Shown: positions 1 to 5,522, numbered from the stretch's first letter. The stretch: 9,157 nucleotides of DNA from Gallionellaceae bacterium (GCA_030646595.1 JAUSKS010000315.1:1-9157); one strand, 5' to 3'. Notes: generated from the sequence alone by a model not told the origin. Numbers and translations are program-made.

Positions 1-74
1 CTGATGATTTCTTCATTCTGCCACACAGCAACGGAACAATATTCTGTGGAAGTTTCCAGCGCCAGAATTTTCAT
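1..74 (-). CDS. tsaB: TsaB N-terminus (tRNA t6A synthesis), runs off the window
   Basis: Seen: an ATG at 74 on the minus strand opens a frame reading MKILALETSTEYCSVAVW, which stays open to the window edge (24 codons visible). This matches the start of the TsaB/YeaZ family, which begins with a beta strand and the phosphate-1-type stretch LALDTST. Known of the family: TsaB is an inactive ASKHA-fold paralogue of TsaD that scaffolds the TsaB-TsaD-TsaE complex, which adds threonylcarbamoyl to A37 of ANN-decoding tRNAs in the cytoplasm. The start lies 3 nt after the ispF stop codon, so the genes are almost certainly cotranscribed. An AAGG sequence sits very close to the ATG, so translation may depend on coupling to ispF. 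Only the N-terminus is visible, so the identification rests on a short but characteristic stretch. Confidence 0.82.
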   Translation of the reverse strand, partial: MKILALETSTEYCSVAVWQNEEII

Positions 75-77
75 GCC

Positions 78-548
78 TTACACCAGCAACAGCGCCACTG
101 CCTGCGCGGCAATACCTTCACCGCGCCCGGTGTAGCCCAGCTTTTCAGTCGTCGTCGCTTTCACATTGATTGCATTCATGGCCACGCCCAAATCAGCGGC
201 GATGTTCTCCACCATCCTGCCAATGTGTGGTGCCATCTTCGGAGCCTGCGCGATGATGGTGGCATCTACATTGGCAACGCGAAAACCAGCACTGGTCACC
301 ATACGTGCTACCTCACGCAACAAAATACGGCTGTCTATATTTTTGAATTTCGCATCGGTGTCGGAAAAATGCCGCCCGATATCGCCCAGCCCTGCCGCAC
401 CTAACAGCGCATCGCAAATCGCATGCAGCAACACATCCGCATCAGAATGTCCCAGTAGTCCCTGGAGGTAAGGAATTTCCACGCCGCCGATAATCAGCTT
501 ACGCCCTGCCACCAATTGGTGCACATCAAAACCCTGGCCTACACGCAT
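78..548 (-). CDS. ispF: 2-C-methyl-D-erythritol 2,4-cyclodiphosphate synthase
   Basis: IspF converts CDP-ME 2-phosphate to MEcPP with release of CMP, the fifth step of the MEP isoprenoid pathway, as a cytoplasmic homotrimer. Seen: 156 residues, the usual length. The N-terminal GQGFDVH carries the zinc ligands D8 and H10, and the third ligand H42 lies in [31 protein letters not shown] follows at about 53-65, and the C-terminal signature [17 protein letters not shown] is complete. An AAGGGA ribosome-binding site lies about 5 nt before the ATG. The ispD stop is 11 nt upstream and tsaB starts 3 nt downstream, so this is the middle gene of an operon. No defect is visible. Confidence 0.97.
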   Translation of the reverse strand: MRVGQGFDVHQLVAGRKLIIGGVEIPYLQGLLGHSDADVLLHAICDALLGAAGLGDIGRHFSDTDAKFKNIDSRILLREVARMVTSAGFRVANVDATIIAQAPKMAPHIGRMVENIAADLGVAMNAINVKATTTEKLGYTGRGEGIAAQAVALLLV

Positions 549-559
549 ATTCTTCCCTT

Positions 560-1240
560 CTATATTTTTCTTTGCAGCAACAACTCTGCGAGCAGCATGT
601 CCTGCGGATAAGTCACTTTAAAATTGGTCGGGTCGCTGGCCACCAGCTTGGGGTAAAACCCCAATGCCTCGATGGCGGAGGCATCATCCGTCACATCGAA
701 AGTGGTACGCAATGCCTGCAACAGCAAGCCGCTGCGAAACATTTGCGGTGTTTGTGCTTGCCACAAGCTCTTACGATCTTCAGTACGCGCCACCCGCTGC
801 CCGGTATCGGCGCGCTTCAGCGTATCAGCCAATGGCACTGCCAATAATCCCCCGACTTTATCGTCCTGCACCTCAGCAATCAATCGCGCAAGTTGCGCCT
901 GACTCAAGCAGGGGCGAGCCGCATCATGCACCAACACCCAATCGTCTGGCTCCAGTTCCGCCGCCCGCAAGCCATTCAATACACTGCCAGCGCGGGTCGT
1001 GGCACCACAAAATAGCGGTTGTAATTTATCCCCGAAGCGCGACCAGTCATAACGATGCCAATAGTCATCATCAGGTGCCAGCACGACAAACACAATATTA
1101 ATTTCAGGGGCAGTGCACAAAGCAGTGATCGAATGGGCAATCATCGGCTGTCCAGCCAGCATCAAATACTGTTTGGGCAACTCCTCTCCCATGCGGGAAC
1201 CAGAGCCTGCAGCAGGAACAATTGCGAAAAATTCAGACAT
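560..1240 (-). CDS. ispD: 2-C-methyl-D-erythritol 4-phosphate cytidylyltransferase
   Basis: IspD joins CTP and MEP to give CDP-ME plus pyrophosphate, the third MEP-pathway step. Seen: 226 residues from the ATG at 1240. The CTP-binding signature [10 protein letters not shown] with LPKQY (R16 and K23) lies at the N-terminus, VHDAARPC is in the middle, QAQTPQMF follows, and FKVTYPQDM is near the end. These are the motifs of the family. The frame is open upstream to a TTG at 1267, but that would add nine residues (starting ARGSSFHP) and place the start inside a perfect hairpin. The ATG at 1240 puts the first beta strand at the usual distance from the terminus and is preferred. No strong ribosome-binding site precedes it, which is odd for a first gene. 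It is followed directly by ispF and tsaB. Confidence 0.96.
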   Translation of the reverse strand: MSEFFAIVPAAGSGSRMGEELPKQYLMLAGQPMIAHSITALCTAPEINIVFVVLAPDDDYWHRYDWSRFGDKLQPLFCGATTRAGSVLNGLRAAELEPDDWVLVHDAARPCLSQAQLARLIAEVQDDKVGGLLAVPLADTLKRADTGQRVARTEDRKSLWQAQTPQMFRSGLLLQALRTTFDVTDDASAIEALGFYPKLVASDPTNFKVTYPQDMLLAELLLQRKI

Positions 1241-1253
1241 AGGATGGAATGAA

Positions 1254-1322
1254 CTACCCCGCGCCAAGAGCGCGGGATATCAGAAAAGTTTGAGTTGGCG
1301 AAGCTTTCCCATTGTTGTTCAT
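1254..1322 (-). CDS. Possible 22-residue ORF just before ispD
   Basis: Seen: ATG at 1322, stop TAG at 1254-1256, 22 residues beginning [18 protein letters not shown]. Six G residues lie directly against the ATG, too close for a normal Shine-Dalgarno distance. The ORF reads through the hairpin at 1258-1276 and ends 13 nt before the ispD start, so it could be a leader peptide or chance. I do not recognise it, and at this length chance is the more likely explanation. Confidence 0.12.
   Translation of the reverse strand: MNNNGKASPTQTFLISRALGAG
1258..1276. repeat. Perfect GC-rich hairpin upstream of ispD
   Basis: CCCGCGC (1258-1264) and GCGCGGG (1270-1276) are exact inverted repeats around a 5-nt loop. 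The structure ends 17 nt before the ispD ATG, so it would lie in the ispD leader RNA. There is no T tract, so a simple intrinsic terminator is unlikely. It could be a leader structure or a remnant of a repeat element. Its role is not known. Confidence 0.6.
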
Positions 1323-1342
1323 CCCCCCAAGTGACGGAAGAC

Positions 1343-1411
1343 TTAACTTTTTACTGAAAAACATAACCTCTGTGCCCTATCGTCTACAAGAACAGGAATA
1401 GCTTCCGACAT
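1343..1411 (-). CDS. Possible 22-residue ORF with a strong ribosome-binding site
   Basis: Seen: ATG at 1411 preceded at 4 nt by AGGGGG, stop TAA at 1343-1345. The product of 22 residues begins MSEAIPVLVDDRAQRLC. The Shine-Dalgarno match is better than that of most larger genes in this window, and a possible promoter lies at 1443-1471. The protein is not recognised. It could be a real small protein, or the preserved 5' end of a gene whose remainder was lost when the accessory block decayed. Confidence 0.25.
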   Translation of the reverse strand: MSEAIPVLVDDRAQRLCFSVKS

Positions 1412-1442
1412 AAATCCCCCTAATTTGATTGTTTCGTCTAAA

Positions 1443-1471
1443 GTTAGATTGCGTATTGCGCATTGTACCAA
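1443..1471 (-). promoter_or_regulatory. Possible promoter toward the small ORF / ispD
   Basis: On the minus strand TTGGTA (1471-1466, 4/6 to the -35 consensus) is separated by 17 bp from TCTAAC (1448-1443, 4/6 to the -10 consensus). Transcription would start near 1436, leading to the AGGGGG-ATG at 1411 and then to ispD. The -35 hexamer lies inside the perfect inverted repeat at 1458-1476, an arrangement compatible with a repressor site. Both hexamers are weak matches, so this is tentative. Confidence 0.22.
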
Positions 1472-1575
1472 TGCGCGAGAGTAATCGAACCTCCGGCCTG
1501 TTTTGCCATTTGGCACAACTCTTGAAAGCTCAAGGGCGAAGTGACCTCAAATATGCTGGGGTTCGCGTTGCTCAC
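1444..1575 (-). CDS. Possible 43-residue hypothetical protein downstream of the ORF6N gene
   Basis: Seen: a GTG at 1575 (or 1578) opens a frame ending at TAA 1444-1446. The product of about 43 residues contains SPLSFQELCQMAKQAGG and then ITLAHWYNAQYAI, and has a balanced, protein-like composition. The ORF begins 40 nt after the ORF6N stop. No clear ribosome-binding site precedes it, and its first codons overlap a sequence resembling a widespread intergenic repeat (1555-1587). I do not recognise the protein. It may be a small gene, a fragment of a decayed gene, or chance. Confidence 0.25.
   Translation of the reverse strand: MSNANPSIFEVTSPLSFQELCQMAKQAGGSITLAHWYNAQYAI
1458..1476. repeat. Perfect 8-bp inverted repeat, operator-like
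   Basis: GCGCATTG (1458-1465) and CAATGCGC (1469-1476) are exact inverted repeats separated by TAC. The size and short spacing fit a site for a dimeric DNA-binding protein, and it overlaps a possible -35 box. It could equally be a small structural repeat. The ORF6N protein encoded nearby is a candidate binder, by inference only. Confidence 0.5.
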
Positions 1576-1587
1576 CACCAGCCTACG
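1555..1587. repeat. Sequence resembling a common proteobacterial intergenic repeat
   Basis: The stretch GCTGGGGTTCGCGTTG followed by CTCACCACCAGCCTACG forms an imperfect hairpin (GCTGG 1555-1559 with CCAGC 1578-1582). It resembles, from memory, the GGGTTCGCTNCGCTCAACCC-AACCTACG repeats scattered between genes in many Proteobacteria. The match is degenerate and was made by eye. Confidence 0.35.
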
Positions 1588-1615
1588 AAACTATTTGATT
1601 GCCGAATCCATAGCA

Positions 1616-2182
1616 TCATTTTTTCTCCCACGGCGCAAAACCAATAGGCCGTTTTTTCTTGGGGTCGGATGGAGTCATGAGTTCGCGGATGGCTTCAAAA
1701 ACTGCTCTGAACTTGATGTCGTATTTCTTTTCAAGCGCGGCCAGCTTGCCTGAAAGCTCAGCGTTGGAAGCGAGCATCTGCCGTAGCTGCACGAAGGCGC
1801 GTACTACCTGAACGCTGGCCTCTACAGCGCGGGTAGAATTAAGTACACTGGCCGCCATGATGGCTCCATGTTCTGTGAAAGCGTAAGGGAGATGCCTGCG
1901 TCCGCCACGTCCTGCTGAATTGTTTGAGGTCACAATTTGTGACCTCAAACTTGAGGTGCCAATTTGGCATTTCAAATCAGCAAATTCTTCAGCGGTCAGT
2001 TGAAACATAAAGTCTAGCGGAAACCGCTCACTATTCCGTTTGATCGCTTGGTTCAGCACTTTGGTCGGAATGTCGTAGAGTTCCGCCAAATCGGCATCCA
2101 GCATAACCTTCTGCCCACGGATCAAAAATATCTGCGATTCGATTTGCTCCACAGATGCTATCAATGTCTTATTAGTCATCAC
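1616..2182 (-). CDS. ORF6N-domain DNA-binding protein
   Basis: Seen: 188 residues. The first half (about 12-70) has the ORF6N/KilA-N-type pattern [18 protein letters not shown], then [20 protein letters not shown] and QLTAEEF. The family motif [14 protein letters not shown] follows at 93-106, then a helical stretch with a likely coiled coil (about 120-165) and a basic tail (PKKKRP). Known of the family: ORF6N domains occur in phage and mobile-element proteins and probably bind DNA; target and function are mostly unknown. Odd: residues 70-87 are two tandem 9-residue copies, LKCQIGTSS and LRSQIVTSN, whose DNA forms palindromes. Start: GGAG lies 7 nt before the ATG at 2182; the second ATG at 2179 is also possible. 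Downstream of a toxin-antitoxin pair on the same strand, it may share its transcript. Family call firm, role unknown. Confidence 0.88.
   Translation of the reverse strand: MMTNKTLIASVEQIESQIFLIRGQKVMLDADLAELYDIPTKVLNQAIKRNSERFPLDFMFQLTAEEFADLKCQIGTSSLRSQIVTSNNSAGRGGRRHLPYAFTEHGAIMAASVLNSTRAVEASVQVVRAFVQLRQMLASNAELSGKLAALEKKYDIKFRAVFEAIRELMTPSDPKKKRPIGFAPWEKK
1922..1975. repeat. Two tandem 27-bp palindromic units inside the ORF6N gene
   Basis: Units 1922-1948 and 1949-1975 match at 19 of 27 bases and encode 9-residue repeats. One unit with its flanking bases is a perfect 29-bp palindrome: GTTTGAGGTCACAA (1922-1935), T, TTGTGACCTCAAAC (1937-1950). The other is TTGAGGTGCCAA, T, TTGGCATTTCAA (1951-1975), with 10 of 12 arm positions paired. 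Both keep an inner CAA-T-TTG core. Four inner differences between units (TGCC/GGCA against TCAC/GTGA) are compensated on the opposite arm. Confidence 0.9.
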
Positions 2183-2285
2183 CCCACTCCGTGTCTATGG
2201 CATTCACATCGAGTCCAAGTAAACTTTGCAAATCCGTTGTGCCGCCAAAACCAGTGGCAGAAACAATTGCGCAAGATTCAGCCAT
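2172..2285 (-). CDS. Possible 37-residue ORF between toxin and ORF6N genes
   Basis: Seen: ATG at 2285, eight nt after the toxin stop codon, stop TAA at 2172-2174. The product of 37 residues begins [20 protein letters not shown] and ends in DTEWGDD. Its end overlaps the first codons of the ORF6N gene, the arrangement expected for translational coupling. There is no clear ribosome-binding site and I do not recognise the sequence. It could be a small gene joining the two units, or chance. Confidence 0.25.
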   Translation of the reverse strand: MAESCAIVSATGFGGTTDLQSLLGLDVNAIDTEWGDD

Positions 2286-2293
2286 GCCATAGT

Positions 2294-2692
2294 TTACCAA
2301 ACCGCTCTGTCGCAATGTTTGCGTATCAGGCGATCCTTACTCACCAGTGCCGCATTTGCAATCATGGCATGGGCTACGATCATGCGATCAAACGGGTCGC
2401 GCGCCCAGCTTAGCGTACTGGCTATTTTTATCACCTGGGCTAACGACACATCAGCCACACTCAAGCCTATATCCTTGTCCAGCGCATCCAGCACATAACT
2501 GCCATCGCGGCTGATGCGGCCAATTTCGTGCAAATAAGTCAGTTCGATTTGCACCACAGGAGAAATCTGCAACAAACCCGATTCAATAGCCCGCAATGCT
2601 GGCGGGGTAAGCAATTCAGTGCGGCCTTCATACAGCCAGCAAATGATATGTGTATCGAGATGAACTAGAGCAGATTTTTCGGTTCGCGCCAT
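2294..2692 (-). CDS. PIN-domain toxin, VapC-like ribonuclease
   Basis: Seen: 132 residues with the PIN-domain layout. The first acidic residue is D13 in VHLDTHIICWLY, then E50 in VVQIELTYL, then D99 and D102 in RDPFDRMIVAHA, with a last acidic residue D119 in LVSKDRLIR. Known of the family: VapC-type PIN toxins are Mg-dependent endoribonucleases that cleave tRNA or rRNA and are held inactive by a cognate antitoxin. A ribosome-binding site AAAAGG lies 7 nt before the ATG at 2692. The start overlaps the antitoxin gene by 28 nt, the usual coupled antitoxin-first arrangement. All catalytic positions are present, so it is probably active. The RNA target cannot be told from sequence. Confidence 0.9.
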   Translation of the reverse strand: MARTEKSALVHLDTHIICWLYEGRTELLTPPALRAIESGLLQISPVVQIELTYLHEIGRISRDGSYVLDALDKDIGLSVADVSLAQVIKIASTLSWARDPFDRMIVAHAMIANAALVSKDRLIRKHCDRAVW

Positions 2693-2907
2693 TCACCAAC
2701 CTTTTGTGTATGCAGCGATTCAACGTCGCCACAGATCAATTTCCGGCGCTTCAGTTTTAAGTTTTTGGATTTATTCAATTGGGCGGCGGCACTTAGCAGC
2801 AAGACTTTGCCGTTACGTTCTACACTGACTGCTTCTCCGGTCAGCAAGACCTCATCTGCGATTTTAAAAATTTGCTGGCGCAAAGCAGTCAGGGTTAACT
2901 TTTTCAT
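2665..2907 (-). CDS. Phd/YefM-type antitoxin
   Basis: Seen: 80 residues. The N-terminal MKKLTLTALRQQIFKIADEV, then TGEAVSVERNGKVLLL, is the DNA-binding Phd fold (about 1-50). The charged C-terminal part LKLKRRK to KVGEWREPKNLL would wrap and neutralise the toxin. Known of the family: Phd/YefM proteins repress their own operon and pair with Doc, YoeB or PIN toxins. The PIN toxin follows with a 28-nt overlap. GGAG lies 5 nt before the ATG. Just upstream are a near-consensus promoter and an operator with three TGTACA hexamers, so autoregulation is well supported. Confidence 0.88.
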   Translation of the reverse strand: MKKLTLTALRQQIFKIADEVLLTGEAVSVERNGKVLLLSAAAQLNKSKNLKLKRRKLICGDVESLHTQKVGEWREPKNLL

Positions 2908-2912
2908 GCTGT

Positions 2913-2916
2913 CTCC
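2913..2916 (-). promoter_or_regulatory. Ribosome-binding site of the antitoxin gene
   Basis: GGAG on the minus strand, 5 nt before the ATG at 2907. It fixes the antitoxin start and lies just outside the left operator arm. Confidence 0.75.
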
Positions 2917-2922
2917 AGGTAC

Positions 2923-2956
2923 GATATGTACATGTAATAATGTACATGTACATATC
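2923..2956. promoter_or_regulatory. Toxin-antitoxin operator with TGTACA boxes
   Basis: GATATGTACATGTA (2923-2936) and TACATGTACATATC (2943-2956) are perfect 14-bp inverted repeats with a 6-bp spacer. They contain three TGTACA hexamers (2927-2932, 2941-2946, 2947-2952). Known: the YefM-YoeB operator of E. coli is built on TGTACA-core palindromes bound by YefM. The site covers the -10 region of the promoter, so binding would block transcription. Confidence 0.88.
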
Positions 2957-2967
2957 TAACTTGTCAA
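2939..2967 (-). promoter_or_regulatory. Promoter of the toxin-antitoxin operon
   Basis: On the minus strand a consensus TTGACA (2967-2962) is followed after exactly 17 bp by TACATT (2944-2939, 4/6 to TATAAT). Transcription would start near 2932, giving a leader of about 25 nt. The -10 box lies across the operator spacer and the inner edge of one arm, as expected for a repressible promoter. Confidence 0.75.
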
Positions 2968-2999
2968 AGCCAGCATGGACTCCTTGGCCCTTCTTTAGC

Positions 3000-3004
3000 T
3001 TTAT
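3000..3004. repeat. Left copy of the 5-bp target-site duplication
   Basis: TTTAT, directly before the left terminal inverted repeat; the matching copy is at 3202-3206. Confidence 0.65.
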
Positions 3005-3201
3005 CCTAAAAAACGCAGTTGAATTTTTATCCCATGGTGCAAACCCTCTCCCCTAGCCGGCTTTGCCCCCCTCGCTTCGCTCTCCCACAGGGAGAGGGGA
3101 ATAAAGTCCCTCTCCCTCTGGGAGAGGGGTTGGGGTGAGGGAACACCCGTTGCTAGCTTGCCTCAGAGCATAATTATGACCATGCAACTGCGGTTTTTAG
3201 G
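3005..3201. mobile_element. MITE-like element, 197 bp, with terminal inverted repeats and target duplication
   Basis: Seen: the left end CCTAAAAAACGCAGTTG (3005-3021) and the right end CAACTGCGGTTTTTAGG (3185-3201) are inverted repeats matching at 16 of 17 positions. Immediately outside, TTTAT occurs at 3000-3004 and again at 3202-3206, a 5-bp direct duplication of the kind left by DDE transposases. There is no ORF inside, so it would be non-autonomous. The interior holds CCCTCTCCC/GGGAGAGGG hairpins. The right-hand TTTAT includes the stop codon of the truncated EAL gene (TAA, 3203-3205), so insertion fell exactly at the gene end. No transposase is visible in the window. Confidence 0.75.
3044..3141. 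repeat. CCCTCTCCC/GGGAGAGGG hairpin cluster
   Basis: Two hairpins lie side by side inside the MITE-like element: CTCTCCC-ACA-GGGAGAG (3080-3096) and CCCTCTCCC-TCT-GGGAGAGGG (3108-3128, perfect 9-bp arms). The second is followed by GGTTGGGGTGAGGG. An extra CCCTCTCCCC occurs at 3044-3053. The family resembles intergenic repeats common in Beta- and Gammaproteobacteria. On the minus strand the hairpins follow the EAL gene and could slow or end transcription, but there is no T tract directly after the stem. Confidence 0.8.
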
Positions 3202-3206
3202 TTTAT
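3202..3206. repeat. Right copy of the 5-bp target-site duplication
   Basis: TTTAT, directly after the right terminal inverted repeat; it contains the stop codon of the EAL-domain gene on the minus strand. Confidence 0.65.
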
Positions 3207-3514
3207 TGATTACGCAGCACAGTCCCCATTTCGTGGAAGGTTAACGGCTTGCTGTACAGAAAACCCTGTATCTCATCACATTTCAGTTCCCGCAGTAGCG
3301 CGGCCTGCTCTTCTGTTTCCACTCCTTCTGCGATTACCTTGAGGTTGAGTGAATGGCCCAAGGATATGATAGTGGAAACAATGCTTAAATCGTCTGGCTT
3401 GCTGGTCATGTTGGTAATGAAACCCAAATCAATTTTCAGGGTGCTGATGGGCAGCTTGGTCAGATAGCTCAGCGATGAATAACCCGTACCGAAATCATCC
3501 ACTGCCACTTCCAC
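3203..3514 (-). pseudogene. C-terminal part of the EAL domain, frameshifted off its gene
   Basis: Seen: a frame encoding VEVAVDDFGTGYSSL, then LKID, KVIAEGVETEEQ, and DEIQGFLYSKPL before the TAA at 3203-3205. These are the second half of an EAL phosphodiesterase domain: the DDFGTGYS loop, the catalytic lysine, the AEGVE glutamate and the QGF glutamine. It continues the gene ending at 3495 in a different frame. Removing one G from the G6 tract at 3514-3519 joins both parts into one protein of 772 residues. The GTG at 3514 is only an internal codon, and no ribosome-binding site supports independent translation. The frame has kept all its motifs, so the shift is recent, reversible, or a sequencing error. 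Confidence 0.88.
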
Positions 3515-5522
3515 CCCCCATTTCCCTGATCGCTTGCAGCTTGGCTATGCTGGCTTCTACGTCCTGCATGACCATGCTTTCGGTGATTTCAAATTCCAGG
3601 GTGCAGGAATTTTCAGCGCAGTTCAATTCACGTTCCACCATTTCGACGAAATCCTTGTGCTGCAACTGGGTAGCCGACACATTCACCGCAATCAAGGGCG
3701 GTTGTAAGCCTTCTTTATGCCATAGTCGGCAATCTGCCAAAGCCTGCTGCATGGCCCAGCGGCCCACTTCAAAAATCATGCCGGTTTCTTCCAGGATGGG
3801 AATGAAATTTACCGGCAGCACCAGGCCGTTTTCCGGATCATTCCAGCGTATCAGCGCTTCCAGCCCGCTGATGCGCCCGTTCTGCACTTCAATCTTGGGC
3901 TGATAATGCAACTCGAACTGGCCTAACTTGAGGGCGCGGCGCAATTTATTTTCCCGCTTGAGCCGCAGGTTGGCCTTGTCTGTCATCTCGGCGGTACAGA
4001 GCTGAATATTGTTGCGCCCCAGATATTTGGCATGATAGAGCGCAGTGTCTGCGCTTTTAAGCAGCGCTTCACTGCTTTCACCATCCCTGGGTGTAAAGGC
4101 AATGCCTATGCTGCTGGTAATACTCAATTCGTGGTTATCGATCATGAAGGGCGCAGCCATGCGCCTGATTATCTTGTGCGCCATCAACGCTACTGCATCT
4201 TCCGAAATCACATTGACCAGGATGGCGGCAAATTCATCGCCGCTCAGGCGCGCCATGGTATCGCAATCGCGCACACAGGCTGCCAGCCGGGCACCTGCCT
4301 GTTTCAACAGTTGGTCTCCGGCATTGTGGCCCAGGCTGTCATTCACATTTTTGAAATAATCCAGATCAACGTACAGCACGGCCAGCCGACTGCCCAGGCG
4401 CTGGGCATAAGTCAACGCCTGATTGAGCCGGTCCTGAAACAGCACCCGGTTGGCCAGCCCGGTCAACGCATCGTAATAGGCCAGGTAATTCAGCCGCTCG
4501 CCCTTTTCGTTGTATTCCAGCGCAAATGAAACATCGGCTGCCAGTTCAGTCAGCAATTTCATTTCTTCGGTATCAAAAAAACCCACTTCCTGCGCATACA
4601 GCGCCAGCACACCTCTCGCCTGATCTCCCACCATCAATGGAAAAACAGCGGCAGAACGGTAATCACGCTGTAGTGCTTCTTCGCGCCAGGAGGCCATTTG
4701 CGGATTGGTATTAATGTCATTGCATACCGCGGGCATTTTGTCGCGCAATACGCGTACAAACAAGCGGCTGCTGTTATCTTCGGCAGCCTCCTTAAGCGGC
4801 AGCCTGAGTTGATCCAGATAGCCTGCTTCAAAACCGGCTTTGGCAACCGGTATTAAACAGGTGCCTGCCGCATCCGGCCAGCCTATCCAGGCCATGCGGA
4901 ATTGTCCGTGCTGCACCGCAATATTGCATGTTTCGACGAATAATTGCTGGCGGTCGCGAATGCGTATGCTGGCGGTGTTGATGCCGCTCAGCACGGCATA
5001 CAGGCGGTTAAGACGCGTGACCTTGGCCTCTGCTCGGTTACGCTCGGCAACCTCTGCGGTCAATGCTTCTGTGCGCTGCTCCACCAGGGTTTCCAGGTGT
5101 TGCTGCAAATCCTTGAGCGATTCGGTCTGACGATGCAAATCCACAAATACCGCCACCTTGGCGCGCAATACCTCAGGAATGATGGGGGTAAAAATAAAAT
5201 CCACAGCCCCCAGCGAATAGCCTTGCAGCATATCCGATTCTGCCCGCGTATACGCAGTCACAAAAATAATCGGCGTGGTCTCCGACTGCTTACGGCTGCG
5301 TATCAAGGCAGCTGTTTCAAAACCATTCATTTCCGGCATCTGCACATCCAGCAGAATCACTGCATAGTTATGCTGCAATAATAATCGCAGCGCATCGCGG
5401 CCTGATTCCACAGCCACCACATCTTGTCCCGGTTGTTCCAGAACCGAGGTCAATGCCAGCCGTTTGGCAGCATTGTCATCCACGATAAGAATACTGGCTT
5501 TACGATTATTATCTGTCATCAT
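3495..5522 (-). CDS. REC-GAF-GGDEF-EAL response regulator, truncated by frameshift
   Basis: Role: a c-di-GMP turnover protein under phosphorelay and ligand control. Domains seen: receiver at about 10-125 with D15, D16 and phosphoacceptor D59; coiled-coil linker about 130-170; GAF about 175-340; diguanylate cyclase about 345-510 with SGDEF at 427-431 in place of GGDEF and the inhibitory RxxD at 418-421; EAL from about 530 with E555-A-L, N614 and E645. After M668 the frame shifts and ends in GGGSGSG-stop, losing the DDFGTGYS, lysine and AEGVE parts. As written the phosphodiesterase should be inactive, while cyclase activity may remain. The conserved receiver lysine is replaced (FTP at 111-113). 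The ATG at 5522 directly follows the stop of the upstream gene with no gap, so translation is probably coupled. It is a tandem paralogue of that gene with an added GAF domain. Confidence 0.92.
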   Translation of the reverse strand: MMTDNNRKASILIVDDNAAKRLALTSVLEQPGQDVVAVESGRDALRLLLQHNYAVILLDVQMPEMNGFETAALIRSRKQSETTPIIFVTAYTRAESDMLQGYSLGAVDFIFTPIIPEVLRAKVAVFVDLHRQTESLKDLQQHLETLVEQRTEALTAEVAERNRAEAKVTRLNRLYAVLSGINTASIRIRDRQQLFVETCNIAVQHGQFRMAWIGWPDAAGTCLIPVAKAGFEAGYLDQLRLPLKEAAEDNSSRLFVRVLRDKMPAVCNDINTNPQMASWREEALQRDYRSAAVFPLMVGDQARGVLALYAQEVGFFDTEEMKLLTELAADVSFALEYNEKGERLNYLAYYDALTGLANRVLFQDRLNQALTYAQRLGSRLAVLYVDLDYFKNVNDSLGHNAGDQLLKQAGARLAACVRDCDTMARLSGDEFAAILVNVISEDAVALMAHKIIRRMAAPFMIDNHELSITSSIGIAFTPRDGESSEALLKSADTALYHAKYLGRNNIQLCTAEMTDKANLRLKRENKLRRALKLGQFELHYQPKIEVQNGRISGLEALIRWNDPENGLVLPVNFIPILEETGMIFEVGRWAMQQALADCRLWHKEGLQPPLIAVNVSATQLQHKDFVEMVERELNCAENSCTLEFEITESMVMQDVEASIAKLQAIREMGGGSGSG
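3514..3519 (-). other. G6 homopolymer at the frameshift point
   Basis: Six G residues on the minus strand (C on plus) at the codons for MG-VEV. Five G would read ATG GGG GTG GAA and keep the EAL frame; six give ATG GGG GGT GGA and a TGA soon after (3495-3497). Homopolymers of this kind are typical places for replication slippage and for sequencing indels. Confidence 0.9.

Larger units (their letters stand above)
1277..1615. other. Stretch without a recognised gene between ispD and the ORF6N gene
   Basis: These 339 bases contain no gene I can name. They hold the perfect inverted repeat at 1458-1476, the degenerate repeat at 1555-1587, short inverted repeats TGCCA-TT-TGGCA (1504-1515) and CTTGA-AAGC-TCAAG (1521-1534), a weak possible promoter, and parts of three small ORFs listed separately. 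The density of short inverted repeats suggests the decayed edge of an accessory insertion. Confidence 0.5.

Noticed and set aside
1241..1267. TTG start at 1267 for ispD
   Set aside because: The ATG at 1240 gives the standard N-terminus, and the TTG lies inside the loop of a perfect hairpin.
1480..1500. A GGTTCGATT sequence on the minus strand resembling a tRNA T-loop
   Set aside because: The T-stem is imperfect and no acceptor, anticodon or D arm can be drawn around it. It is at most a degenerate tRNA 3' end, and chance is as likely.
3108..3128. Classical Rho-independent terminator for the EAL gene
   Set aside because: The stem is strong but is not followed by a T tract on the minus strand; termination there is possible but not shown.
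3044..3141. The hairpin cluster as a CRISPR array
   Set aside because: There are no regularly spaced direct repeats with unique spacers; these are inverted repeats of one family.
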